A stretch of DNA of 64,000 bases. It comes from Streptomyces achromogenes. Its GTDB lineage: Bacteria; Actinomycetota; Actinomycetes; Streptomycetales; Streptomycetaceae. A program made the position numbers and the translations under genes. The DNA lies in assembly GCF_030816715.1 (NCBI RefSeq), contig NZ_JAUSYH010000001.1:1426001-1490000 (forward strand). The letters are read 5' to 3'. The notes beneath the pieces are model-generated. The model was not told the DNA's origin, made no database searches, and worked only from the letters and a program-made list of their open reading frames with translations. Shown here piece by piece: positions 17,828 to 25,850 of the stretch (its first letter is position 1; every line of letters starts with the position of its first letter).

Positions 17828-19483
17828 TCAGCCCAGCCCCAGACCGGTCTGCAGGACGCGGCGCAGCGTGGACTCGGCGTCCGGGTCCGGCCCCGGCGAC
17901 CGCCAGGCGACGAACCCGTCGGGCCGTACCAGCACGGCGCCGCCGCGGGGCGTGCCGTGGCGCTCCGCCCAGTCGGCGTCGCCCTCGGGCGTGAGGTCGG
18001 CGTCGGGGCCGTCGCCCATCCGGTACGACTTGAGCGGCAGCGACAGCTCCCGGGCGAGGCGGCCGGCGGCCTCGTGCCAGCCGCTCGGCCGGGCGGCGTC
18101 GCTGAGCAGGACCAGGGACCGCTCGTAGAGGTCCAGGGTGGAGATCCGTTCGTCCCCGCGCCGCACCCACAGGTGGGGTGCCCGGCTGCCGGGTGCGCCG
18201 CTCAGGTCGAGGCTCTCCGGGACGACCGGGACCGTGTCGTCGGCGCCGACGACGGCGCCCTGCGGGTAGCGGTAGCCGAGGGCCACGTTCAGGATGCCGC
18301 GCTGCGGGCCGCCCCCGGAGCCGGGCGGCGGGGCGAAGCCGGGGTGGCTGTGCTCGGCCGACCGGGCGGCGGCGCGGGCGCTGGTGGCCTCCGCGACGGG
18401 GCGGCGCTCGGCGTCGTAGGTGTCGAGCAGCTCGTCCCCCGCCCAGCCGTCGAGCACGGCGGCCAGCTTCCAGGCGAGGTTGTGCGCGTCCTGGATGCCG
18501 GTGTTGGAGCCGAACGCCCCGGTCGGCGACATCTCGTGCGCCGAGTCGCCGGCCAGGAACACCCGGCCGGACCGGTAGCTGCGGGCGACGCGCTGGGCGG
18601 CGTGCCAGGGCGCCTTGCCGGTGATCTCCACGTCGAGGTCGGCGACCCCGACCGCGCGGCGGATGTGCTCGACGCACCGCTCGTCGGTGAACTCCTCGAG
18701 CGTCTCACCGTCTTCGGGGTGCCAGGGAGCGTGGAAGACCCAGTTCTCGCGGTTGTCCACCGGCAGCAGGGCGCCGTCGGCGTCCGGACTGGTCAGGTAG
18801 CAGACGATGAACCGGCGCTCTCCCACGACGTCGGCGAGGCCCCGGGAGCGGAAGGTGAGGCTGACGTTGTGGAACAGGTCGCCGGGGCCGCTCTGCCCGA
18901 TGCCGAGCTGCTCCCGGACGGGGCTGCGAGGGCCGTCGGCGGCGACGAGGTAGTCCGCGCGGACGGCGAGGTGCTCGCCGGTCTCCCGGCTCTTGGCCAC
19001 CGCGCTGACGCCGTGGGCGTCGGCCTCGAACGACATGAGTTCGGTGGAGAAGCGCACGTCGCCGCCGAGCCGTCGGGCGTGCTCGAGCAGCACCGGCTCC
19101 AGGTCGTTCTGGCTGCACAGGCACCAGGAGCTGGGGCTGAAGCGGGCCAGGCCGCCACCCGGGTCGATGTCCCGGAACAGCCATTCGCCGGCGTCGCCGA
19201 CGAGGGTCGGCGCCTGCAGGATGCCGTGGTTGTCGGCCAGCGTGGCCGCCGCGTCCTGGATCCCCCGCTCCACGCCCGCCACCCGGAACAGCTCCATCGT
19301 GCGGACGTTGTTGCCGCGGCCGCGCGGATGGATGGAGGTGCCGGCGTGGCGCTCCACCAGCAGGTGCGGCACTCCCAGCCGTCCGAGGAACAGCGAGGTC
19401 GCCAGACCCACCAGGGAGCCGCCGACGATGAGGACCGGGACCCTGAGGGTGGGGGGACCGGCCTGTCCGGCTCGTTCGTTCAT
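17828..19483 (-). CDS. whiE-ORFVIII: FAD-dependent polyketide hydroxylase (whiE ORFVIII / TcmG-like)
   Basis: 551 aa from ATG 19483, which follows GGAGGCGAG; the open frame extends upstream but without family similarity. Class A aromatic hydroxylase: dinucleotide-binding VLIVGGSLVG (17-26), the DG motif (VAADGPRSPVR) and the second FAD motif RVFLAGDSAHEMSPTGAFG, followed by NTGIQDAHNLAWKLAAVL and a thioredoxin-like C-terminal domain. With NAD(P)H and O2 it would hydroxylate the aromatic pigment precursor. In S. coelicolor ORFVIII is transcribed divergently from ORFI-VII; here it is on the same strand and separated by the sortase pair. Confidence 0.93.
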   Translation of the reverse strand: MNERAGQAGPPTLRVPVLIVGGSLVGLATSLFLGRLGVPHLLVERHAGTSIHPRGRGNNVRTMELFRVAGVERGIQDAAATLADNHGILQAPTLVGDAGEWLFRDIDPGGGLARFSPSSWCLCSQNDLEPVLLEHARRLGGDVRFSTELMSFEADAHGVSAVAKSRETGEHLAVRADYLVAADGPRSPVREQLGIGQSGPGDLFHNVSLTFRSRGLADVVGERRFIVCYLTSPDADGALLPVDNRENWVFHAPWHPEDGETLEEFTDERCVEHIRRAVGVADLDVEITGKAPWHAAQRVARSYRSGRVFLAGDSAHEMSPTGAFGSNTGIQDAHNLAWKLAAVLDGWAGDELLDTYDAERRPVAEATSARAAARSAEHSHPGFAPPPGSGGGPQRGILNVALGYRYPQGAVVGADDTVPVVPESLDLSGAPGSRAPHLWVRRGDERISTLDLYERSLVLLSDAARPSGWHEAAGRLARELSLPLKSYRMGDGPDADLTPEGDADWAERHGTPRGGAVLVRPDGFVAWRSPGPDPDAESTLRRVLQTGLGLG

Positions 19484-19652
19484 CACTCTCGCCTCCAGCG
19501 CGTCGTGTCCGCCGACCCGGCCGGATACGGCGGAGACCACATGCATGCCCCGTGGAGCTGACGGCGCTTCAGGCTTCACCCGGCTGCGTCGCGGCGCGGA
19601 AGGGCCGCCGCGGTCGCGCGGCCGGCCCGGAGGAGGCGGAGCGTTCGCGCCC

Positions 19653-20645
19653 TCAGCGACCGACGCGGCCGACGCGGCCGACGCGGCCGAGGGGGTCGGC
19701 ATCGCCGAGGCGGTCCACCCGGTCGAGGTAGAAGCGAACGGTCGTCCCGTCGTCGGCGGTGTGCGTCCGCACCAGGTCGGCCACGTAGTGCACCAGCATC
19801 AGGCCCCGGCCGCCGATCTGACCGTGCTCGGGCGGCCTGCGGCCGGCCAGCGGGTCGATCATCCGGCCCGCGTCCCGGACCTCGCACACGACCTGTCCCC
19901 CGTCCGCCCAGACGGCGAGCGTTCCGCGTCCTCCGCCGTGCACCACGCTGTTGGTCGTCAGCTCCGCCACCGCCAGCTCGGCGTCGGTCAGCCGCTGCCC
20001 CGCCAGGCCCAGCCGTCCGGCCGCGTCGGCCGCGAAGGCGCGGGCCGCGGCCAGCTCCTGCGCGCCGAAGGAGAACGTCGCGGCGTCCGGCACGGGCGGC
20101 AGCGGCCGGTTGTAGCGGGCGACGACGGAACGCCAGTCGTAGACGTCGCTCGCCGACTCCGTGTCGCCGGTCAGTACGGTCGGGTGGGTGATGCGCGCGT
20201 CGGCCAGCACCTCTTCGTCCAGGCGGGTCTCGTCGTAAGGGCACAGGACGGTCACCGCCCGGCCCTCGAAGGCCGCGTTGATCAGGGCCTCGTGCTGTGC
20301 GCACGCGGGGTACTCCAGGGCGCTGCGGCCCGGCCAGACCGGCTCGCCGATGATCCGCACCCGGCCGTGCCGGTGGCCGTCGGCGAATCCGCGGAGCACC
20401 TTGGGAATGATCCGGCCCGGGTTGCGGCCCGCCTCGGCCATGTCCAGCAGGAGGACGGCCCGCGCGTCCGCGCCGAGGGCCTCCCTGATCAGCTCGAGGT
20501 TGGGGCCGGGCACGGCCACCGCGACCGGCTCGCCGACGTCCAGGCCCTCCTGGACGAACGACACCGTCCGGTCCACGTACTCCCGCGCGGAGCGGTAGAA
20601 CAGCGCGGGGTGCTCGAACTTCTCGTGGATCGCGACCGTGCTCAT
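19653..20645 (-). CDS. MEDS-domain sensor with RsbW-type ATPase domain
   Basis: 330 aa from ATG 20645; the long upstream open frame is not coding. The N-terminal half (about 10-175) is a MEDS (DcmR-like) domain: HPALFYRSAREYVDRTVSFVQEGL, EPVAVAVPG, DARAVLLLDMAEAGRNPGRIIP, YPACAQHEALIN. The C-terminal half (about 195-315) is an HATPase of the RsbW/anti-sigma class with AELTTNSVVHGGG and GGRGLMLVHYVADLV. Such proteins sequester or phosphorylate STAS proteins and may bind sigma factors. The start codon overlaps the stop of the STAS gene (ATGA), so the two form a pair. The C terminus is a slippage-derived Arg-Val-Gly repeat. Confidence 0.88.
   Translation of the reverse strand: MSTVAIHEKFEHPALFYRSAREYVDRTVSFVQEGLDVGEPVAVAVPGPNLELIREALGADARAVLLLDMAEAGRNPGRIIPKVLRGFADGHRHGRVRIIGEPVWPGRSALEYPACAQHEALINAAFEGRAVTVLCPYDETRLDEEVLADARITHPTVLTGDTESASDVYDWRSVVARYNRPLPPVPDAATFSFGAQELAAARAFAADAAGRLGLAGQRLTDAELAVAELTTNSVVHGGGRGTLAVWADGGQVVCEVRDAGRMIDPLAGRRPPEHGQIGGRGLMLVHYVADLVRTHTADDGTTVRFYLDRVDRLGDADPLGRVGRVGRVGR
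19661..19687. repeat. 9-bp tandem repeat at the end of the MEDS gene
   Basis: Three perfect CGACGCGGC units lie inside the last codons of the MEDS/ATPase gene and encode its terminal Gly-Arg-Val repeats. Confidence 0.9.
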
Positions 20646-20998
20646 CGCGGCGACACCTCGATCCGGTGCAGGCCCGGCCAGAACAGGCTCAGCACCCTCG
20701 AAACCTGCGGCGGCGGATGCTCGACGACCACCCGGCCTCCGGGCAGGCCCAGGGCCGTGACGGCGAGCGCCGCGACTCCGGCCACGTCCACGAACCCGAC
20801 CTCCGACAGCTCCACGTAGGACACGTCGGCGTGTCGCCGGGCCAGGCCCGCCAGGGCCTCTTCCCACGGTGAGCGGGTGACCGAGCTGATCTCGCCCCGG
20901 GCCCGGATGCCGGGCCGGCCGGGCAGCGGAATCACCTCCAGTACGGCGGTCCCGCCGTGCGGCAGCCCGAATCCGCCCGCTCTCTGCGGGGCGTTCAC
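20642..20998 (-). CDS. STAS-domain anti-sigma factor antagonist
   Basis: 118 aa from GTG 20998 with GGAGG 10-12 nt upstream. The STAS fold is visible as RARGEISSVTRSPWEEALAGLA, then VSYVELSEVGFVDVAGVAALAV and GRVVVEHPPPQVSRVLSLF. The residue usually phosphorylated in anti-anti-sigma factors would be the Ser/Thr of the D-S/T-S/T-G motif; here that position reads VDVAG, so the canonical Ser is replaced by Val. It may therefore be a non-phosphorylated or differently controlled variant. It is directly coupled to the MEDS-ATPase gene (ATGA), its likely partner. Confidence 0.85.
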   Translation of the reverse strand: MNAPQRAGGFGLPHGGTAVLEVIPLPGRPGIRARGEISSVTRSPWEEALAGLARRHADVSYVELSEVGFVDVAGVAALAVTALGLPGGRVVVEHPPPQVSRVLSLFWPGLHRIEVSPR

Positions 20999-21203
20999 CA
21001 CCCGCGGCCTCCTTCGCTGTGCGCCGGCGTGTCCCGGCGACCGTGCGGCCGTCGGCCGCCGCCTTCTCTCGGACCGCCCTTGGGCGGCCCCTACCCGTCC
21101 ACGGCAGCCTAACGCCGCTCCTGCGGGTGCGTTGCGGCAACCGGACGTAGCGTGGCATGCACGGGGCAACGCAGGCGGAGGACGGTCGAACCCTGGGGAC
21201 GCG

Positions 21204-21842
21204 ATGTGCTGGAGCGCGACGGCCGATGTGGTGGCGGGTGCCGGGCTGCTCGCCCTCGGCGGGGTCGGCGTGGCGCGGGTCCGCGGCCGCCGGGACCTTC
21301 CGCTGGCCGCGCTGCCGCTGCTCCTCGGGGCGCACCAGATCGTGGAGGCCCTCGTCTGGGACGCGGGCGGGGGCGGCGGAGCCGCCACCGTCGTCTGGAC
21401 CGTGATCGCGCTGCCGCTGCTGGCGGTGTGGGTGCCCGCGGGGGTGTGGTGCGCGGCCCCGCCGTCCGCCCGGCGCGGCGCCTCGTTCGCGCTGGCCGTC
21501 GGCCTCGCGACCGCCGTGCCGCTCGCGTACGGCATCGCCGCCGGTTCGGTGACCGCCGAGATCCGCGGGCACCGGGTCGGCTACCTCGTCGATCTGCCGT
21601 ACCCGCCGGTCCTGGTCGCGGGCTATCTGGTGGCGACGGTCGGTGCGCTGCTCCTGTCGGGCGACCGCCGGCTGCGGGCCCTGGGCGCGGTGGTCGCCGT
21701 GGGGGCGGCGGGGTGCTTCGCGCTGTGGCGGCTGGAGTTCGTGTCCACCTGGTGCGCCTTCGCCGCGGTGTGCTCGGTGCTGCTGCTCGGCTGGACCCGC
21801 GCGCCCCGCCCCGCCCGGTCGCGTCGCGGTGAGGTGAGGTGA
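21204..21842 (+). CDS. Membrane protein, DUF6629-type
   Basis: 212 aa from ATG 21204, opening with MCWSATADVVAG. Seven hydrophobic helices can be drawn, with a conserved-looking GAHQIVEALVWD segment between helices 2 and 3 and HRVGYLVDLPYPPVLVAGY before helix 5. This matches the actinobacterial DUF6629 family, which has no assigned function. The last codons and the TGA lie inside a GGTGA pentamer repeat. It stands alone, divergent from the STAS gene. Confidence 0.75.
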   Translation: MCWSATADVVAGAGLLALGGVGVARVRGRRDLPLAALPLLLGAHQIVEALVWDAGGGGGAATVVWTVIALPLLAVWVPAGVWCAAPPSARRGASFALAVGLATAVPLAYGIAAGSVTAEIRGHRVGYLVDLPYPPVLVAGYLVATVGALLLSGDRRLRALGAVVAVGAAGCFALWRLEFVSTWCAFAAVCSVLLLGWTRAPRPARSRRGEVR

Positions 21843-21852
21843 GGTGAGGTGA
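21828..21852. repeat. Pentamer tandem repeat (GGTGA)5
   Basis: Five perfect GGTGA units cover the stop codon of the DUF6629-type gene (third unit contains the TGA) and end 108 bp before the sigma-factor gene. A change in copy number would alter the C terminus of the upstream protein. Confidence 0.95.
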
Positions 21853-21873
21853 GTCACATCTCTGGCCGATCGC

Positions 21874-21890
21874 AACTTTAGTTGAAAGTT
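21874..21890. promoter_or_regulatory. AACTTT-N5-AAAGTT palindrome upstream of the sigma-factor gene
   Basis: A perfect 6-bp-arm inverted repeat in an AT-rich island about 70-87 bp before the ATG at 21961. The sequence GTTGAAAGTT also recurs in similar form (GGTGAAAGTTG) before the histidine kinase at 5958-5968. It may be an operator or part of the sigma-factor gene's own promoter. Confidence 0.4.
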
Positions 21891-21960
21891 CTGGCATCTA
21901 GGCTCACACAGCCTTCCGCGGAGCCTTCCGCCCCTCGCCCGGCGACTGGAGCCTTCCTCC

Positions 21961-23649
21961 ATGACCGACAGGTCTTCCACGGTGCCCGCCCCGCCCTCCA
22001 AGGCCACCGGCGCCACTACTGACGCTGCCGCTGCCGCCACCGCCGAGTACTCCCGGATCTACGCGGAGCAGCAGCCCCGGCTCGTCGCGTACGCCCGCTC
22101 GCTCACCAGGAACGCCTGGACCGCCGAGGACCTCGTCGCCGAGGCCCACTTCCGTGTGTGGCGCCGGCTGGCCGCGGGGCACGAGATCGACAACGTGCCG
22201 GCCTACCTGCGGACGACGGTGCGGCATCTCGCGATCGCGTCCGGGACCACGACGCGCGAGGCCCCGAGCGACCCGCAGGCACAGGACCGGGCAGAGACGG
22301 GCACGCACGGGGAGGATCCGGCCGAGCGGGTGGCCGGCATCGATCTGGTGGTCCGGGTGCTGGGCCAGTTGCCGGAGCGCTGGGCGAAGGCGCTGTGGCT
22401 GGCGGAGGCGGAGGGGCAGCCGCTGGCGGCGATCGGGCCGCAGCTCGGCACCAAGGACGGTGCGACGGCCGTCCTCCTGCACCGGGCGCGCGAAGGCATG
22501 CGCCAGGCCTTCCTCCGGGCGCAGACCGGCGCTCCGGACGACCCCGCGTGCCAGGTCCACTGGGCCCGGATGCCGGCGTACGTCCGTGGCGCCGCGACCG
22601 CGCGCCAGAGCGAACGGCTGCTCGGGCACGTGGACTCGTGCGACGCGTGCCGGACGGCGCTCGCCGCGCTGATGAGCGCCAACGACCGGTTGCCCGCGTT
22701 CGTCGGCCCGGCCCTGCTCGTCCTCGCCCTGGGCGGTGGCGCCAAGTTCCTGCCGGTCTTCACCGCGGCGCCGGCCGGCGCGACCGGCCTGGTCGGCGGC
22801 CACGGTGCGGGCGTGCTGCACGGGATGCGTCATGCCGTGTCGGCCGGTGCCAGGACACCCGCGGCGACGGCGGGCGCGCTCGTGGTGGGCGCCGCCGTGG
22901 CGTGTCTCGTCCTCGGCTGGCCGGACTCCGCGCCGGCGCCGCACCCGCCGGCGGCCGGGGCGCCGGCGGCCGAAGCCCCGCTCGACCGGGGTCCGGTGGC
23001 CGGGACAGCGGTGTCACCGCCGCCGTCACCGACCGCGGCGCGGGCCGAGGACGCCGGCCCTTCGGCGCAGGAGACCGACGTCGAGGGAGCGGCCCCGCGC
23101 GCACCGGAGAGGGTCGGCGCGCCGCGGGGCGGCACCGGCGCGGCCGACCAGGCGGCGCGACAGCCCGCGCCCGCCGCGGAACCCGCGGCGCGACCCACAC
23201 CCGCTCCGGCGGACGAGACTCCTGCGGAGCCCCCGCAGAAGACGCCGCGCGACGACGTCCCCGGTGGCACGCCCGGCACGCCGGAACCCACCCCGCCCGC
23301 CGACCGTCCCGATCCCGAGCTCCCGCAGACGACGGACCCCGAACCCGACGATCCGCACCCCGCCGGTGAGGTCGGGCACAACGGTGACGACGGGCACGAC
23401 GGGCCGGGAAAAGGCGGGCACGACGGTGCCGGAGGCGGGCACGGGAAAGGCGGGCACGGGAAAGGCCCGAAGGGCCGCGACCAGGGCTCCGAGGCCGGCC
23501 GACCCGGCTGCCCGGCCGGCCCCTCGCCCACCGGACGCGGAAACTCGCCGGACCCGCGTCCGCAGCCGCACCCACGTCCACAGGCCGGGGCGGCCCCGGA
23601 TCGCGAAGCCGGCCACCACGACGCCCCACGCGCAGCGCGCCCGCGCTGA
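21961..23649 (+). CDS. ECF sigma factor fused to a membrane-anchored zinc anti-sigma module
   Basis: 562 aa. Residues about 28-95 are sigma region 2 (YSRIYAEQQPRLVAYARSLT, AEDLVAEAHFRVWRRL) and about 115-180 are region 4 (LPERWAKALWLAEAEGQPLAAIG). Then follows a ZAS-type anti-sigma motif H-x3-C-x2-C (HVDSCDAC, near 222-229), two hydrophobic stretches (about 246-268 and 299-320) and a 240-residue Pro/Ala- and Gly/His-rich tail. If one helix spans the membrane, the tail would be outside. The gene thus joins an RNA polymerase sigma factor and its anti-sigma factor in one chain, as in ECF groups with C-terminal extensions. Release by proteolysis would be required for activity (inference). No separate anti-sigma gene is adjacent. 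Confidence 0.85.
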   Translation: MTDRSSTVPAPPSKATGATTDAAAAATAEYSRIYAEQQPRLVAYARSLTRNAWTAEDLVAEAHFRVWRRLAAGHEIDNVPAYLRTTVRHLAIASGTTTREAPSDPQAQDRAETGTHGEDPAERVAGIDLVVRVLGQLPERWAKALWLAEAEGQPLAAIGPQLGTKDGATAVLLHRAREGMRQAFLRAQTGAPDDPACQVHWARMPAYVRGAATARQSERLLGHVDSCDACRTALAALMSANDRLPAFVGPALLVLALGGGAKFLPVFTAAPAGATGLVGGHGAGVLHGMRHAVSAGARTPAATAGALVVGAAVACLVLGWPDSAPAPHPPAAGAPAAEAPLDRGPVAGTAVSPPPSPTAARAEDAGPSAQETDVEGAAPRAPERVGAPRGGTGAADQAARQPAPAAEPAARPTPAPADETPAEPPQKTPRDDVPGGTPGTPEPTPPADRPDPELPQTTDPEPDDPHPAGEVGHNGDDGHDGPGKGGHDGAGGGHGKGGHGKGPKGRDQGSEAGRPGCPAGPSPTGRGNSPDPRPQPHPRPQAGAAPDREAGHHDAPRAARPR

Positions 23650-24125
23650 ACGGTGTCCCGAGACCCGAGACCCGGGACCCGGGACGCCGGCCGGCGGACC
23701 GGATTCAGACGAGGGCCGCCGCCGTCAGCGCGGCGGCCTCGCCACCAGGGGGTTGTCCGTGGGCCCCGCCGGCTCGCGCTTGGTCGACCGCGCTCCTTCC
23801 ACCTGACGCGTGCATCTGCTTCTCCGCGTACAACCGCTTCACCCCGTGCATTCCGTACGTTCCCCGGGTCGTGATCTCTGTTACGCCACCCCGTACGGGG
23901 CGGCGACAGGCCGGGTTCGGGCCGCTCAGCGCCACCCGACCGCCGTGCCCGCGGCTCGACTTGACGTTCACGAGCGGTGAGCGCGGAAACCTGCCGTTCA
24001 CCGCCTGATGGACCGGGGGAAACACGCGGTTCCTAGCATCCGGTCGAGCACGCCGGGACACCGTCCCGCTCCTCCACCGCCTCCGCAGTCCGGGGATCCC
24101 CGCCCCGGCTCTCGAAGGGCTGATC
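23650..24125. other. 476-bp intergenic region
   Basis: It starts with four 7-bp units (CCCGAGA x2, CCCGGGA x2; 23657-23684). An AT-richer patch at 23873-23886 has the imperfect palindrome GTGA-N6-TTAC, resembling a Crp-type half-site pair. Further on there are a TTGACG box (23961-23966) and the inverted repeat GCGGTGA-N17-TCACCGC (23974-24004), which may control the transporter gene. No convincing gene is seen; a 48-codon minus-strand frame (23705-23851) is unsupported. Confidence 0.5.
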
Positions 24126-25796
24126 ATGACGACCACCGAGTCATCCCCCACCGCCCTGCCGACGTCCCCCACCAGTCAGGCGACGAAGGAGACCCTGGAG
24201 GACTACACCCTCCGCTTCGCGCCCCGCAGTTACCGCCGCTGGACTCCCATGGTCGTCGCGACGACCGCCCTCGGCGGGATCGCCTACATGGCCGACTTCT
24301 CCATCGGCGCCGGCATCGGACTCGCCCACGGCACCGGCAACGCGCTCGTGGCGATCGCCGTCGCCGCGGTCGTCATCTTCGTCACCGGCTTCCCGCTCGC
24401 CTACTACGGCGCCCGCTACAACATCGACCTGGACCTGATCACCCGCGGCTCCGGCTTCGGCTACTACGGCTCGGTGCTGACCAGCGTCATCTTCGCGAGC
24501 TTCACCTTCATCTTCTTCGCCCTCGAGGGCTCGATCATGGCGCAGGGCCTGAAACTGGGGCTCGGACTCCCCCTGTGGCTGGGCTACCTGGTCTCCACGC
24601 TGATGGTGATACCGCTGGTGATCTACGGCATGAAGGCGCTCAGCAAGCTCCAGGTGTGGACGACACCGGTCTGGCTGCTGCTGATGGTCGGCCCGCTGGT
24701 CTACCTGGTCGCCACCGACCCGGGCACGGTCGACCGCTTCCTCGCCTACGCCGGCACCGACGGCGAGGGCGGGGTCGACACCGCGTCCGTGCTGCTGGGC
24801 GCGGGCGTGTGCCTGTCGCTCATCGCGCAGATCGGCGAGCAGATCGACTACCTGCGTTTCATGCCGCCCAAGACCGAGGCGAACAAGCGCAGTTGGTGGA
24901 CCGCCGTCATCATGGCCGGACCCGGCTGGGTGATCCTCGGCGCGCTCAAGCAGGCCATCGGCGTGTTCCTCGCCGTGTACATCATCGCCGAGGTCGGCGC
25001 GGACGCCGCGCCCGAGCCGATCCAGCAGTTCAAGGGCGCGTTCGACGCGATGATGCCGTCCTGGCTCGTGATCCCGCTGGCCGTGGCACTCGTCGTGATC
25101 AGCCAGATCAAGATCAACGTGACCAACGCGTACTCCGGCTCGCTGGCCTGGACCAACTCCTTCACCCGCGTCACCCGGCACTACCCCGGCCGCATGGTCT
25201 TCGTCCTGGTCAACCTCGGCTTCGCGCTGGCTCTGATGGAGGCCGACATGTTCAGCTTCCTCAACGACATCCTCGGCTTCTACTCGAACTGCGCCATCGC
25301 CTGGGTGGTCACCGTCGCCACCGACATCGGCGTCAACAAGTACCTGCTGAAACTGTCGCCGCTGCAGCCGGAGTTCCGCCGCGGCATGCTGCACGCCGTG
25401 AACCCGGTGGGCGTCGTCGCCTTCGTCGCCGCGTCCGGTCTCTCCATCGCGATGTACTTCCACGCCCTCGGCGACACGCTCCAGCCGTACTCGCCCGTCG
25501 CCGCGGCCGTCATCGCTTTCGTCCTCACCCCCTTCATGGCCGCCGTCACCAAGGGCCGGTACTACCTGCGCCGCGCGGAGGACGGCATCGACGAGGCCCT
25601 GCTCGACGCCGACGGCAACCCGGCGGCGACGACGTACGACTGCCATGTCTGCCACCAGCCCTACGAGCGCCCCGACGTGGCCGCCTGCCCGACCCACGAC
25701 GCGGTCGTCTGCTCCCTGTGCCTGAGCACGGACAAGACGGGCGACCACGTGCTGCCCGAACAGGCTCCGGCGATCCGAGCCGTCACCCGGCAGTGA
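24126..25796 (+). CDS. NCS1-family purine/cytosine permease with C-terminal zinc-binding module
   Basis: 556 aa from ATG 24126, after GAAGG. Twelve transmembrane helices of the nucleobase:cation symporter-1 type are visible. An N-terminal DYTLRFAPRSYRRW and a GSGFGYYGS segment fit the purine-cytosine permease branch; the substrate could be a purine, pyrimidine or allantoin/hydantoin compound. After the last helix there is a cytosolic tail (about 500-545) with CHVC, CPTH and CSLC pairs: C-x2-C-x11-C-x2-H-x4-C-x2-C. That is a cross-brace or treble-clef-like zinc site not normally found in this transporter family. The gene is monocistronic and ends 54 bp before the convergent hydrolase gene. Confidence 0.88.
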   Translation: MTTTESSPTALPTSPTSQATKETLEDYTLRFAPRSYRRWTPMVVATTALGGIAYMADFSIGAGIGLAHGTGNALVAIAVAAVVIFVTGFPLAYYGARYNIDLDLITRGSGFGYYGSVLTSVIFASFTFIFFALEGSIMAQGLKLGLGLPLWLGYLVSTLMVIPLVIYGMKALSKLQVWTTPVWLLLMVGPLVYLVATDPGTVDRFLAYAGTDGEGGVDTASVLLGAGVCLSLIAQIGEQIDYLRFMPPKTEANKRSWWTAVIMAGPGWVILGALKQAIGVFLAVYIIAEVGADAAPEPIQQFKGAFDAMMPSWLVIPLAVALVVISQIKINVTNAYSGSLAWTNSFTRVTRHYPGRMVFVLVNLGFALALMEADMFSFLNDILGFYSNCAIAWVVTVATDIGVNKYLLKLSPLQPEFRRGMLHAVNPVGVVAFVAASGLSIAMYFHALGDTLQPYSPVAAAVIAFVLTPFMAAVTKGRYYLRRAEDGIDEALLDADGNPAATTYDCHVCHQPYERPDVAACPTHDAVVCSLCLSTDKTGDHVLPEQAPAIRAVTRQ

Positions 25797-25850
25797 CGAG
25801 GGGCCGCCCGGCTCCCCCGCGTGCCGTGCGGCCGTGCGGGAACCACGTGG

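Noticed and set aside
23705..23851. 48-codon minus-strand small ORF
   Set aside because: No recognisable ribosome site at usual distance and no known domain; kept only as a note because nearby DNA has palindromes.
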